The notes: generated by a model not told the origin, from the letters alone. Numbered from the stretch's first letter, positions 53,209-61,873 are shown. The stretch: DNA of 64,000 bases from Prosthecobacter debontii (GCF_900167535.1 NZ_FUYE01000008.1:186001-250000), one strand, 5' to 3'. Numbers and translations are program-made.

Positions 53209-54203
53209 GGGGCGATGTGTTGAGGGTTGTTACCACCCTCCGAATCCGACTCGGAGTGGGAAGCGGGTTGTCCAGCGCCGTCTTGTTCGCCGATTGTTTT
53301 CTTCTGGGAGGGTCGATACACAACTTCCCCGCCTCCATAGAATCGAGGCTGCTCACTTTGACGCTTGCGCTCATACTCATCGTAGAGGTGTGAAGCCTTC
53401 TCAATATCTTGCTCGCTAAGAAACTTCTCAACGGCCTCGGCAACCTTGATTGCAGTCTCGACATCAGCACGGCTTGCTTCGGTTCTCCCGTGGGCAACGT
53501 GATTCCGCATCTGGCGCAAATCATCGACCTTCTCGGAAAGATCATTTGGAACCTCAATTCCATATCGCTCAACAGTCCGTAGAGAGACTGGGCGGCTAGA
53601 CATCATCATCATACGATCTCTACCTTGAGAGACTTCCGAGGAAAACTTCCGGATGACTGTATCAAGGTAGTTGTATGCCGCAAGGAAGGCACCCAATGGA
53701 TGGACCTTCGACACCTTCTTCAGTCCTTCCAGCTCCTTCTCCTCACGAGGCTTTCTGAGTCGGAACGCTTCTATATCGGCCGCATTGGTGAACTGTGGTA
53801 ACACCTCATCAAGATCCAAATCATACTGAGCTTGAAGCAGGCTCTTCATGAACTCGTAGGTCGATTCCATGTAGAAAATCGTGGTGAGTTCATTCGGCGA
53901 GCCATATCGATGCTGAAGAGCGTTCCGCTCATCAATCAAAAGTTCAACCTTGTTGAGATACGGAAGCGGAACGTTCTTGTCTTTAAGTTCCTTGATCGCG
54001 CCATGAATCGAAATTGTCTCCTTGGCTCCCTTAAAAATCGACACATCGAGATCAAGAAGTAGATCCTTGAAAATCAGTTCTACGCTATTCGCTAGGTGAA
54101 GGATCGCCAGCTTCCGATCCAGCTCGGCTCCGCCATTGAAATGTTCAATAGCGTGCGCAAAGAGTTCGAGGGAGCTCTGAAATAGGGGAGATTCTTTGGC
54201 CAT
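53205..54203 (-). CDS. Double-HEPN protein, candidate RNase toxin
   Basis: A 332-aa protein with two HEPN-like helical domains. The first (about 10-135) has the RxxxxH motif DERNALQHRYG (Arg93, His98). The second (about 170-265) has LRQMRNHVAHGRTE (Arg233, His238). HEPN domains with this motif are metal-independent RNases in toxin-antitoxin and anti-phage systems. The C-terminal 60 residues are polar and probably disordered. I start at ATG 54203, 9 bp after the attC core; no clear ribosome-binding site is visible. The downstream gene overlaps by ATGA. Toxicity is inferred. Confidence 0.75.
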   Translation of the reverse strand: MAKESPLFQSSLELFAHAIEHFNGGAELDRKLAILHLANSVELIFKDLLLDLDVSIFKGAKETISIHGAIKELKDKNVPLPYLNKVELLIDERNALQHRYGSPNELTTIFYMESTYEFMKSLLQAQYDLDLDEVLPQFTNAADIEAFRLRKPREEKELEGLKKVSKVHPLGAFLAAYNYLDTVIRKFSSEVSQGRDRMMMMSSRPVSLRTVERYGIEVPNDLSEKVDDLRQMRNHVAHGRTEASRADVETAIKVAEAVEKFLSEQDIEKASHLYDEYERKRQSEQPRFYGGGEVVYRPSQKKTIGEQDGAGQPASHSESDSEGGNNPQHIAP

Positions 54204-54211
54204 GTTTTTGT

Positions 54212-54271
54212 GGCGAACGATCAAGATGAGACACGAAGCTCTGCGGAGTTGCCTCCACCGCCTTGTTCGCC
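54212..54271 (-). other. attC site A7 (60 bp)
   Basis: The minus strand runs GGCGAAC (54218-54212 and 54271-54265 mirror each other as GGCGAAC/GTTCGCC). The next base pairs include GTGGAG against GATGAG with the usual mismatches. Classical short size. It separates the zinc-ribbon gene from the HEPN operon. Confidence 0.75.
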
Positions 54272-54288
54272 ATCTATTGGCGTTGTGG

Positions 54289-54543
54289 TCATGATCGTGC
54301 TATGCGTCGATTGCCGGTGATGCGATCTCCACACCACGGACAGTACGAAATCATGATACCCTTTGATCTGGCAATAGTGCCGTCGGATCTGGTAGGCATA
54401 ATGTAGAGCATGGTTTGGCCACCTTCGTTGAATCTGCTCGCGAAGAGAAATCCCTCTTTGCAAGCGTCAGATATCTGGCCGCACTTACAAGATGGAGGCG
54501 ACTCCCAATCGGTGTTCTCGTATAAATGGTCTTCTGGGATCAT
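54289..54543 (-). CDS. Small zinc-ribbon-like cassette protein
   Basis: An 84-aa protein with CKCG near residue 19, a further Cys at 28 and CPWCGD near 68, a likely zinc ribbon with a beta-rich centre (GFLFASRFNEGGQTMLYIMP). It ends 18 bp before site A7 and is the first cassette of the left array. No family recognised. Confidence 0.6.
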   Translation of the reverse strand: MIPEDHLYENTDWESPPSCKCGQISDACKEGFLFASRFNEGGQTMLYIMPTRSDGTIARSKGIMISYCPWCGDRITGNRRIARS

Positions 54544-55094
54544 AAAAAAATGCTAGCAGATGTCTTTCACTGTCATGGCTGAGCTAGACCCAACCGTATC
54601 CCTTGCAAAATATCGATCCGGGAGGTTTTACCAAGCCTTTTGTGATGGTAAGACTAAAAATAGCATGGAAGGAGTTGTCAGGAATGAGAACAAAGGGGTA
54701 GTGGCATTGCGGCGAGGGATTTGACGCGGTGTTTCGGCACCGGGCTTATGGGAGTTTCCTTCGACTTCAAAGTTAGCTTAGGGCCTTTTATCCGCACTCC
54801 TGGCATTTAGCCAGCTTTAACCCTGGACTTTGGATACAGTTAAGAATCTGCTCGCCTTCATCCGCGTCGGTTACATCCACAATGCGAGTTACCTTGGCGG
54901 CTTCATCGGTCTCTTGGGCGCCCTTTTGACTTTGCGCTTAACGCGAAAGGCCAAGATTGCAGCGACTGCCTTCTAAGACACATCCCGTTAAAACGACCCC
55001 AGCTAGAAAAGCCCACTCACTTTATAATATAACGATGTCTATCGTTCGCACATGCATTCTCTCGCTTTGAGCTAACTCGATATAGCTTTACCCC
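54544..55094. other. Intergenic region with one possible 48-aa ORF
   Basis: Mostly featureless. A plus-strand ORF from TTG 54830 to TAA 54976 would encode 48 aa with one TM (ASYLGGFIGLLGALLTLRLT) and a basic end; it lacks a visible ribosome-binding site and may be a remnant. ACCCAAC at 54588-54594 (GTTGGGT on the minus strand) could be a lone core of the array, without a paired arm. Confidence 0.35.
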
Positions 55095-55865
55095 ATGAAT
55101 ACTCCCTCTTCCGAAAACATCGCTTTACTTATTGACGCCGACAATACCCCGGCGGCGAAAATTCAATTCATCATCAGTGAGTTAGCCTCCTATGGTGTCG
55201 TGAATATCCGCCGTGCCTATGGTAACTGGAAGAAACCGGAACTCGCGGGCTGGGAGAAAATGCTCCTCGAATATGCCATCTGCCCGGTTCAGCACTTTGA
55301 TCTGGTGAAGGGGAAAAATGGCTCTGACATGGCCTTGCTCATCGAGGCAATGGACATTCTCTACACCAAGAATGTGGGCACCTTTTGTTTAGTCTCGTCA
55401 GATTGTGATTTCACTCCGCTCGTCCTCCGGCTGCGTGCAGAGGGCAGGCAGGTCATTGGATTTGGGCAGCAAAAGGCTCCCGCCCCGTTTGTGAATAGCT
55501 GCACACGTTTCTTGTTCTTGGATGAAAGCCTGACCACGACCCAATCGGCCAAAGCCCCCACCGAGGGTCGGATTTTAAAGCAAGACTGCAAACTGATGAA
55601 CATGCTGCGTAGCGCCGTGGAGGCAAACGAAGGCGATGATGGTTGGGCGGTGTTGGGAGGAGTCGGCCAACACATCTCGAACCAAGATTCATTCGATTGC
55701 CGAAACTATGGTTTTAAAAAACTCAGCGATCTTTTCAATGCGGTGGATCTTTTCGAAGTCCGAAATATCCCAAGCACCGGGGGGAAGCCCACTTGCTCCG
55801 TCAGATGGGTCCGGAAGAATGGTAAAACGCACTCGCCCGCCACCTCTGCCCAGGCCATCCGCTGA
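55095..55865 (+). CDS. NYN (PIN-like) nuclease with C-terminal OST-HTH domain
   Basis: A 256-aa protein. Residues about 8-145 form a LabA-type NYN domain with the acidic site IALLIDADNTPAAK, DMALLIEAMDILY and FCLVSSDCDFTPLVLRLRAE, expected to bind Mg and cut RNA. Residues about 165-245 match an OST-HTH/LOTUS RNA-binding domain (GWAVLGGVGQHISNQ; YGFKKLSDLFNAVDLFEV). It lies between the two cassette arrays and upstream of kdsB, separated by 134 bp, so probably an independent gene. The RNA target is unknown. Confidence 0.85.
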   Translation: MNTPSSENIALLIDADNTPAAKIQFIISELASYGVVNIRRAYGNWKKPELAGWEKMLLEYAICPVQHFDLVKGKNGSDMALLIEAMDILYTKNVGTFCLVSSDCDFTPLVLRLRAEGRQVIGFGQQKAPAPFVNSCTRFLFLDESLTTTQSAKAPTEGRILKQDCKLMNMLRSAVEANEGDDGWAVLGGVGQHISNQDSFDCRNYGFKKLSDLFNAVDLFEVRNIPSTGGKPTCSVRWVRKNGKTHSPATSAQAIR

Positions 55866-55998
55866 AGCGGAAACCTTTCCTTCGCGACGCTCAAAAAACA
55901 GCACTGTGGGACAGAAACCGGCGCTTCTCCGCTGCATCATTCCCCTTGCACGTCCCGCCCCTCCGCGCCATCTCAGAGGAACTGCCCTGTCACCACCC

Positions 55999-56757
55999 TT
56001 GGCCGATTCCGAAAACCAACGCACTCTCGTCGCGATCCCCGCTCGGTGGGGATCGACACGCTTCCCTGGCAAACCGCTTCATCTCATCGCGGGAAAGCCG
56101 CTGGTTCAGCATGTCTGGGAGCGTTGCCAGGATTGTCGTGAAGTGGACGACATCATCATCGCCACCGATGACGAGCGCATCGCCGAAGCCGCAGCCTCCT
56201 TTGGCGCGCGTGCCGTCTTGACCTCGCCCGATCACCCCAGTGGCACGGATCGCATCGCTGAGGCCGCTCGTTCGTTTCCCGATCACCGCACCATCATCAA
56301 TGTCCAGGGCGATGAACCGCTCATCTCCCCAGCCCTCATTGACGAACTCGCCATTGTCCTGCGGCGCGAGCCCCAGGTGCGCATGATCACCGCTGCCGCG
56401 CCGATCCACGATGCCGCCCAGGTCACCGACCCGAATGTGGTGAAGGTGGTCTTTGATGTGAAAGGCGACTCGCTGTATTTCTCCCGCTCGCCCCTGCCCT
56501 ACGTGCGCAATGCCACGGCCGGTGTGCGTCACTACCGCCATCTGGGCATCTACGGCTTCCAGCGGAGCTTCCTCTTTCAGTTCGTGGCTTGGCCGCCCTC
56601 CCGGCTGGAGCAGACGGAGTCCCTTGAGCAATTGCGTGCCGTGGAAAACGGCGTTCCCCTGCGCATCGTGCTCACGGACGACCTCTCGCCCGGCGTGGAT
56701 ACCCCCGAGCAGGCCGCCGCCATCGAACAGCAACTCCTTTCCCAACCCTCCCCCTGA
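55999..56757 (+). CDS. kdsB: 3-deoxy-manno-octulosonate cytidylyltransferase (CMP-KDO synthetase)
   Basis: A 252-aa enzyme that activates KDO with CTP for lipid A/LPS core synthesis, here next to the CTP-producing pyrG. Motifs: VAIPARWGSTRFPGKPLHLI, IIIATDDERIAEAAASFGA, INVQGDEPLISPALIDELA and SRSPLPYVRNATAG. The frame has no ATG in a sensible place; TTG 55999 gives the family length, and a CTG at 55987 is also possible. pyrG starts 6 bp downstream, so the two are one operon. It implies a Gram-negative envelope with KDO. Confidence 0.92.
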   Translation: MADSENQRTLVAIPARWGSTRFPGKPLHLIAGKPLVQHVWERCQDCREVDDIIIATDDERIAEAAASFGARAVLTSPDHPSGTDRIAEAARSFPDHRTIINVQGDEPLISPALIDELAIVLRREPQVRMITAAAPIHDAAQVTDPNVVKVVFDVKGDSLYFSRSPLPYVRNATAGVRHYRHLGIYGFQRSFLFQFVAWPPSRLEQTESLEQLRAVENGVPLRIVLTDDLSPGVDTPEQAAAIEQQLLSQPSP

Positions 56758-56763
56758 CCGACC

Positions 56764-58410
56764 ATGCCTACCTCCCAACAAAACCAGCCCATGAAGTACA
56801 TCTTTGTCACCGGAGGCGTCGTCAGCTCCTTGGGCAAGGGTCTGGCCGCTTCGGCGCTCGGCACCCTGCTGGAGCTGCGGGGGCTGAAGGTGATCATGCA
56901 GAAGTTTGACCCGTATCTGAACATCGATCCGGGCACCATGAACCCTTACGAACATGGTGAAGTGTATGTGCTCGATGACGGCGCTGAGACCGACCTCGAC
57001 CTCGGCCACTACGAGCGCTTCACCCACACCAATCTCTCCCGCCTGAACAACCTTACCAGCGGTCAGGTTTACCAGAGCGTGCTGGCTAAAGAACGTGCTG
57101 GTAAATACCAGGGCCGCACCGTGCAGGTCATCCCGCACGTCACCAACGAGATCAAAGACCGCATCAAGGAAGTTGCCTCCAAGATGACCGCCGACGTCAT
57201 CATCACCGAGATCGGCGGCACCGTCGGTGACATCGAAGGCCTGCCCTTCCTGGAGGCCATCCGTCAGTTCGGTCATGAGATGGGCCAGGGCAATGTGCTC
57301 TTCGTCCACGCCACCCTCGTGCCATACATCAAGGCCGCTCAGGAACTGAAGACCAAACCCACCCAGCAATCCATCGCCAAGCTGCGTGAGATCGGGATCG
57401 CCCCCCACATCATCCTCTGCCGCACTGAGCATCCACTGGATCAGGACGTGCGTGAAAAGATCTCCCTCTTTGGCAACGTGCCCATCGAGGACGTCATCGA
57501 GGTCCGCGACGTCAAACACAGCATCTATGAGGTGCCGCTGAAACTGCACGAAGAGCGTTTTGACGACGTTGTGTGCAAGCAGCTCAACCTCACCACGCAG
57601 GAGCCCGATCTCAGCAAGTGGCGCCACTTCGTCCAGCGCGTCATTCACCCCACCCACCACGTGCGCATCGGTGTTGTGGGCAAATACATCGAACTCCAAG
57701 ACGCCTACAAGAGCATCTACGAGGCACTCACCCACGCTGGCGCAGCCAATGACTGCAAAGTGGACATCGTGCGTGTGGACGCCGAGGCCATCGAGAAAGG
57801 CGGCCCCGACATCTACCTCAGCGGCCTGCAGGGCATCCTCATCCCCGGGGGCTTCGGCGACCGTGGCACCGAGGGCAAAATCGCCGCCACAGGTTATGCC
57901 CGCCGCACCGGCATTCCCTTCTTTGGCATCTGCCTCGGCATGCAGATCGCCGTCATCGAGTTTGCCCGCAATGTCTGCGGCCTGAAAGACGCCAACAGCA
58001 CCGAGTTTGATAAAGGCACCCCCGCTCCCGTCATCAGCATGATGGAGGAGCAGAAAAAGGTGAAGCAGCTCGGCGGCACCATGCGTCTCGGCAACTGGGT
58101 CACCAAACTGACCGAGGGCACCAAGGTGAACGAACTCTACCAAGAAACCACCATCAACGAGCGTCATCGCCATCGTTATGAGGTCAATGACGAGTTCAAA
58201 GACCAGCTCGAGTCCAATGGCCTCGTCATCAGCGGCGTCTCTGAGAAAGGCGAGCTGGCCGAGACCATCGAACTGCCGAACCACCCCTTCTTCGTCGCCT
58301 GCCAGTTCCACCCCGAATTCAGCAGCAAGCCCAACGATCCGCACCCGATCTTCCGTGGCTTCGTTCAGGCTGCCCTCCAGCACCACGGTACTCCCGAAGA
58401 GCTGGCCTAA
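56764..58410 (+). CDS. pyrG: CTP synthase
   Basis: A 548-aa enzyme that converts UTP, ATP and glutamine to CTP. The synthase half starts [20 protein letters not shown] with the P-loop and has [20 protein letters not shown]. The glutaminase half has [12 protein letters not shown], the nucleophile Cys in [12 protein letters not shown] and the His/Glu pair in [11 protein letters not shown]. The length is standard. A strong hairpin follows the stop. It is coupled to kdsB, consistent with CTP supply for CMP-KDO. Confidence 0.97.
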   Translation: MPTSQQNQPMKYIFVTGGVVSSLGKGLAASALGTLLELRGLKVIMQKFDPYLNIDPGTMNPYEHGEVYVLDDGAETDLDLGHYERFTHTNLSRLNNLTSGQVYQSVLAKERAGKYQGRTVQVIPHVTNEIKDRIKEVASKMTADVIITEIGGTVGDIEGLPFLEAIRQFGHEMGQGNVLFVHATLVPYIKAAQELKTKPTQQSIAKLREIGIAPHIILCRTEHPLDQDVREKISLFGNVPIEDVIEVRDVKHSIYEVPLKLHEERFDDVVCKQLNLTTQEPDLSKWRHFVQRVIHPTHHVRIGVVGKYIELQDAYKSIYEALTHAGAANDCKVDIVRVDAEAIEKGGPDIYLSGLQGILIPGGFGDRGTEGKIAATGYARRTGIPFFGICLGMQIAVIEFARNVCGLKDANSTEFDKGTPAPVISMMEEQKKVKQLGGTMRLGNWVTKLTEGTKVNELYQETTINERHRHRYEVNDEFKDQLESNGLVISGVSEKGELAETIELPNHPFFVACQFHPEFSSKPNDPHPIFRGFVQAALQHHGTPEELA

Positions 58411-58440
58411 GCCTCGACGACTCAGACCGAACTTTCTACG

Positions 58441-58476
58441 CAGCGGCGTCATCCCGATCTCCGGGAGACGCCGCTG
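58441..58476 (+). terminator. Hairpin terminator after pyrG
   Basis: CAGCGGCGTC/GACGCCGCTG (10 bp) enclosing a second stem TCCCG/CGGGA is followed by TTCTATT, 30 bp after the pyrG stop. Confidence 0.75.
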
Positions 58477-59224
58477 TTCTATTGGGGACTCGCAGGACCA
58501 CCGAACCAAACGGTCCCATCCCGTTTGGCAGACCTTTTTCCGTTTGTCGATAAAGGCCCGACCCCAGCGACCTAACACATTGTGTTTCAAAATCATCCCG
58601 CTGCACAAAACCGCGAGCGAGTGGACACAACTGACTACAAAAGCAGGCGGTAGCCTCACTGGGTATGGAGGCACCTCGGCTGCATTCGTGCGCAGCACGA
58701 CCTGACGCGTCATCCGTGATGAAAGGTCTGGGGCGAGCCGCCCCGACTCCTTGGGAGCACTGCGCACCGTCAAGTGATGCGGGCACTCCTGCCCGCAACT
58801 CCGGTATTCCCCAAGGTCTGACGATGTCTTCCGCCCCCGCATCATCTCCACCCTCTAGCCTTCAAGTTCTGCCGATATCGTGAAACACGTTTTTTGTTAG
58901 TCTTTCTCACTCCCCTCATCGGGTGGATTAACTTTCGGAAATGCAAGCGCCCAATGGCGAGGTCACACCCTAGAACCAACCGATGATATGACCCGACATC
59001 ATTCAGGTGGAGTCTTTTAAGACTATCGGTAATAATTACATGAGATTATGACGCGCATTTGCGTTATCATCGACAATTGTGTCACTTATTAACGGCATCT
59101 GCGCCAAAGGAGACATCCCTAATGCTAAAAACTTGTTCGTACTCGACAAAACTGTCGGCCATAAGGCTGTTGACGTACTCGACACCATTGTTTCTCATCA
59201 ACTAGTTCGGCGAAGAAAGACACT
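58477..59224. other. Intergenic region before the right cassette array
   Basis: No solid gene. TGCGGGCA-CTCC-TGCCCGCA is a perfect hairpin at 58778-58797. A broken-looking ORF starts at ATG 59048 (MTRICVIIDNC) and appears to continue in another frame from 59079 (SLINGICAKGDIPN), possibly a frameshifted small gene. A 10-bp direct repeat GTACTCGACA occurs near 59142 and 59175. GTTCGGC at 59205 is a core-like heptamer just before the first cassette gene. Confidence 0.4.
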
Positions 59225-59836
59225 ATGTGGCCATTCGATCAACCACCCAACTGCGCAACGATGACGACTACACATGTTATGCAGAATGGTGCCGCTATTA
59301 CCCGCGCCTACCATGATGAGGATGATCACGGATGGCAGTTTTGCTCAGAGCATATCACGCACCCCAAGGATGCTATGTTAGTTTCGCTTCAGGAGATCGT
59401 GAATATAGATCAGAGCGTTACTGAGATTGCCGACTTGCCTCCGGGCTGGATGGCGCAGCGCGAGCGTATCGGCTCCGCATGGCACCGTATCTTGCAGTAT
59501 GCCGATGCTACTCAAGTGATCATTGATTGGTCACTCATTACGAGCGAAGAAGCTTTTTATGATTCGGTCTTGTCTCAGTGCGGATCTCCTACATGGCATG
59601 GCCGCAACCTAGATGCACTTGCCGACTCATGGATCACAGGCGGCATAGATTCTGGAGGACCGCAATATGCCTTCGGTTTCTTTGCTTCTGAATCCACCTT
59701 GCCTGATTTAATTGCATTCCGCGACTCCGTTCTCAAGATCGCAGAAGAATCAATCGACGAGAACGGCGGTCGATACATCCAACAATCCGAACAAAGCGGT
59801 GGAGGCAACGGGCTAAAGCCCGTGCCTCACCTTTAA
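59225..59836 (+). CDS. Barstar-domain protein with N-terminal paralogous module
   Basis: A 203-aa protein in two parts. Residues 1-88 form a small module seen again in the gene at 60882 (shared ITR..HDEDDHGWQF and DLPPGW). Residues about 97-180 match the barstar family of ribonuclease inhibitors: VIIDWSLITSEEAFYDSVLS and SPTWHGRNLDALADSW. Barstar proteins block secreted or toxin RNases, so an immunity role is likely by family, though no barnase-like gene is visible. The last 15 residues (SGGGNGLKPVPHL) are translated from the attC site. Confidence 0.8.
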   Translation: MWPFDQPPNCATMTTTHVMQNGAAITRAYHDEDDHGWQFCSEHITHPKDAMLVSLQEIVNIDQSVTEIADLPPGWMAQRERIGSAWHRILQYADATQVIIDWSLITSEEAFYDSVLSQCGSPTWHGRNLDALADSWITGGIDSGGPQYAFGFFASESTLPDLIAFRDSVLKIAEESIDENGGRYIQQSEQSGGGNGLKPVPHL

Positions 59837-59844
59837 CGTTAGGC
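59786..59844 (+). other. attC site B1 (59 bp)
   Basis: A textbook 59-base-element: core TCCGAAC, arm GCGGTGGAGGC, central ACGGGCT/AGCCCGT hairpin, arm GCCTCACC, core GTTAGGC (59838-59844). The left arm carries one extra G (GGTGGAGGC against GGTGAGGC). It contains the end of the barstar gene. Confidence 0.9.
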
Positions 59845-59859
59845 AGAAACACAAAGACA

Positions 59860-60150
59860 ATGCATTTCCCAAAACAACTGAATATCACACTCGGCTCTAC
59901 TTCAGCCTTCGACGTAGAGACCTATCTCGTCGAGACCAATGATTATGCTATCGCCCGAAGCACTGAGGGCGCAATTGGAGTCACTTGGAATCGAAGCGAT
60001 GAGCGCCCACAAGGATTTCCCAGCACTTACAAACATCAGCAGTGGTTTATGCTGCCTGAACCCATCGCACGGATGGTTCTTGCTGGTGCGGATTTGTTCG
60101 TCGGTGCTGCTCAGGCAACCGAGGACAGCAACGGCCGTGAGGCTCAGTGA
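59860..60150 (+). CDS. Small cassette protein of unknown function
   Basis: A 96-aa soluble protein starting 15 bp after site B1. It is strand-rich (LNITLGSTSAFDVETYLVET; YAIARSTEGAIGVTWNRSDE) with QQWFMLPEPIARMVLAGADL later. No family recognised. The size and position among putative immunity proteins make an immunity or regulatory role possible, but nothing in the sequence shows it. Confidence 0.6.
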   Translation: MHFPKQLNITLGSTSAFDVETYLVETNDYAIARSTEGAIGVTWNRSDERPQGFPSTYKHQQWFMLPEPIARMVLAGADLFVGAAQATEDSNGREAQ

Positions 60151-60208
60151 CAAAGAGCCTTAGAGGACCCAAGCCAAGGATTATGAAGCCGCAGCGCTAC
60201 AACATGAA

Positions 60209-60335
60209 GCCGAACAAGGCGCGGCTGGGCAACCGCTGGGGCTGCTGTATCGGCCATGCTTTCCGTAACTTTAACCCGCCATCCCGTCTCGACGCTCACC
60301 TCCGCCCCAGCGGTGCCAGCGCTTAGACGTTCTGC
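60209..60335 (+). other. attC site B2
   Basis: 127-bp site from GCCGAAC (60209-60215) to GTTCTGC (60329-60335). Arms CGGCTGGGCAACCGCTGGGG and its complement pair with one extra A on the left, over about 18 bp. Confidence 0.85.
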
Positions 60336-60341
60336 CAAGAA

Positions 60342-60770
60342 ATGAAGACGCCGCTGATTCATGTTCCTTCTCTAGGAAGCCTTCACTCCAAGGGCTACTG
60401 GGTCTCACTTTTCGTCTTGATGTTCGGTGGCTCATTAATCTTCCTTCACTATGTTTTCATCGTGACAATGGCAGTCCCAATGGTCGGTGCGTTCTCCCGT
60501 GAACCAAAGTTGATTTGGAGAGCTTTTGCTATCGTGACTTTACTTTTAGCGATGGCTTATTTGACGTTTCGATTCCTCAAAGAGGGAAGCCAAGGTTTAA
60601 TTTTCTTTTACGGAACGGATTCATTCGGACTTTCTCTCCCGGAGATAAACCTTTTAAGCTTTTTGGTTGTTGCGTCGATCTTTCTGCCCCTATCGGCAGC
60701 CTGTGCGATTCACCGTATTCGCCAACACCAAAAACGTGCAGAAGAAATCAATAGTGACCACAGCGGATAA
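60342..60770 (+). CDS. Small polytopic membrane protein (cassette)
   Basis: A 142-aa protein with about four hydrophobic segments (WVSLFVLMFGGSLIFLHYVF; AFAIVTLLLAMAYLTFRFL; INLLSFLVVASIFLPLSAAC) and a charged C-terminal helix (HRIRQHQKRAEEIN). The stop lies inside the next site's first core. No family recognised. Confidence 0.65.
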   Translation: MKTPLIHVPSLGSLHSKGYWVSLFVLMFGGSLIFLHYVFIVTMAVPMVGAFSREPKLIWRAFAIVTLLLAMAYLTFRFLKEGSQGLIFFYGTDSFGLSLPEINLLSFLVVASIFLPLSAACAIHRIRQHQKRAEEINSDHSG

Positions 60771-60860
60771 CGTCCTTCGTTCACTTCGCTCTATAAGTCC
60801 TATGCCGCCGATTCGACGTCCACCGCCGTCCAAGCGGTCGCCTCAGTTTGATCGTTCGCC
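60765..60860 (+). other. attC-like site B3 (weakly paired)
   Basis: Cores GGATAAC (60765-60771) and GTTCGCC (60854-60860). The right arm (AAGCGGTCGCCTCAGTTTG) resembles the right arm of site B4, but the left arm pairs poorly, so it may be partly decayed. Confidence 0.5.
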
Positions 60861-60881
60861 TAACTCAACGCGCCACGCACA

Positions 60882-61169
60882 ATGAAGCAGCCCAACTCCG
60901 ACTGGTTTAGTCCACTCGACCCAGCGGTCATCACCACCGAGGCTGTAGCTCAGAGACGCCAACCTGTTACCCGAATTGTTCATGAGGACGGTCATGGTGG
61001 CTGGCAGTTCTACGATGACATTGAGCCGTTGCGTGGTCCTGTTGTACTTCCGAAGCCAGATATGCTGGCATTAGACCCTTCGCTTGCTTTAGTTACTGAT
61101 CTGCCCGTGGGCTGGGAGGCTACTAGAGAGACTGTTTCTGACCCGTGGGTTCGCTCAGAGTTACCATGA
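60882..61169 (+). CDS. Stand-alone form of the barstar-linked N-terminal module
   Basis: A 95-aa protein matching residues 1-88 of the barstar gene at 59225: VTRIVHEDGHGGWQF against ITRAYHDEDDHGWQF, and DPSLALVTDLPVGWEATRET against DQSVTEIADLPPGWMAQRER. It ends just where the barstar domain would start. It is either a free-standing version of the module or the remnant of a longer gene. The module's function is unknown. Confidence 0.7.
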   Translation: MKQPNSDWFSPLDPAVITTEAVAQRRQPVTRIVHEDGHGGWQFYDDIEPLRGPVVLPKPDMLALDPSLALVTDLPVGWEATRETVSDPWVRSELP

Positions 61170-61194
61170 TGAATAGCCGCAGTCTACCAACGAA

Positions 61195-61321
61195 GGAGAA
61201 CAAGGCACAGGAGGCAACCGCCGGGGCTCTGTGCCGGAGATGTTCTATTTTAACTCCACCCCTCACCGCCGATTCGATGTCCACCCCCGCCCCAGCGATC
61301 GCCTCAGTTTAACCGTTCACC
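61195..61321 (+). other. attC site B4
   Basis: 127-bp site from GGAGAAC (61195-61201) to GTTCACC (61315-61321). GGAGGCAACCGCCGGGGC pairs with GCCCCAGCGATCGCCTCA with a few mismatches. Confidence 0.8.
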
Positions 61322-61337
61322 CAAGACTCTGCGCTTC

Positions 61338-61736
61338 ATGTCCATCTCAACCAAAAGTCGCCGCAAGCTTGTCCGGGATGGGCGGCTTTTCGTTTGGTGG
61401 GTTGCCCCAGACTTGGACAGCACCGACATGGTCCTCCATGTGGTCAGTGACGATAAGCGTTTCATTACTCATTATGTTCTGGGACAGGACGATACCACCA
61501 GTCTGTTAATCGTGCTTGGGTCGGAGTTTTCAGGCGCACCAACAGGCGGTTGTTGGACTCGATTTCGTTGTCCGCGCTTTGACATGGATGGCGTCATTCT
61601 ACCGTCGGGAGTCCGTAGTCTGATCGATTGGTGCCTCACTTCTGACGCCGCCAGACACCCGCTGGAGCATGGAGAGTATCCGGGGGCATTTTACGGTTCA
61701 CAGCCTGATGTAACCGGATTCTCCAACAGAGTTTGA
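61338..61736 (+). CDS. Small soluble cassette protein of unknown function
   Basis: A 132-aa protein starting 16 bp after site B4. Its N-terminus (KSRRKLVRDGRLFVWWVAPD), DKRFITHYVLGQDDTTSLLI, GGCWTRFRCPRFDMDGVILP and VRSLIDWCL are internally coherent and look like a conserved small family I cannot name. There is no TM or signal peptide. A 137-bp non-coding gap follows before site B5. Confidence 0.6.
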   Translation: MSISTKSRRKLVRDGRLFVWWVAPDLDSTDMVLHVVSDDKRFITHYVLGQDDTTSLLIVLGSEFSGAPTGGCWTRFRCPRFDMDGVILPSGVRSLIDWCLTSDAARHPLEHGEYPGAFYGSQPDVTGFSNRV

Positions 61737-61873
61737 CAGTCTTTCCAGATGATCGTTTCTTCCTGTCATAGACTACTCCATGCCTGTTGGCTCATACAGA
61801 GCTCGACCACTGGCAGCAGCCTGCCCACTATCACGCCTTCACCCGGTGGAGCTAACACTCGCAGCCAACCAAG

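Larger units (their letters stand above)
50056..54543 (-). mobile_element. Integron-like gene-cassette array (left, reading leftwards)
   Basis: A series of small genes on the minus strand separated by attC-like inverted repeats (7 called). The extra bulged base lies on the arm next to the preceding gene, and the recombination cores read GTTRRRY-like on the minus strand. This sets the array direction as leftwards. No integron integrase gene and no transposase is present, so it is a cluster of attC sites lacking integrase (CALIN) as far as the window shows. Confidence 0.75.

Noticed and set aside
58436-58798. 120-codon minus-strand ORF after pyrG
   Set aside because: Overlaps a terminator and hairpins, with no protein-like features.
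55990-58851. 953-codon minus-strand ORF opposite kdsB and pyrG
   Set aside because: It lies antisense to two clear enzymes; such ORFs arise from GC-biased third codon positions, and the translation has no recognisable domain.
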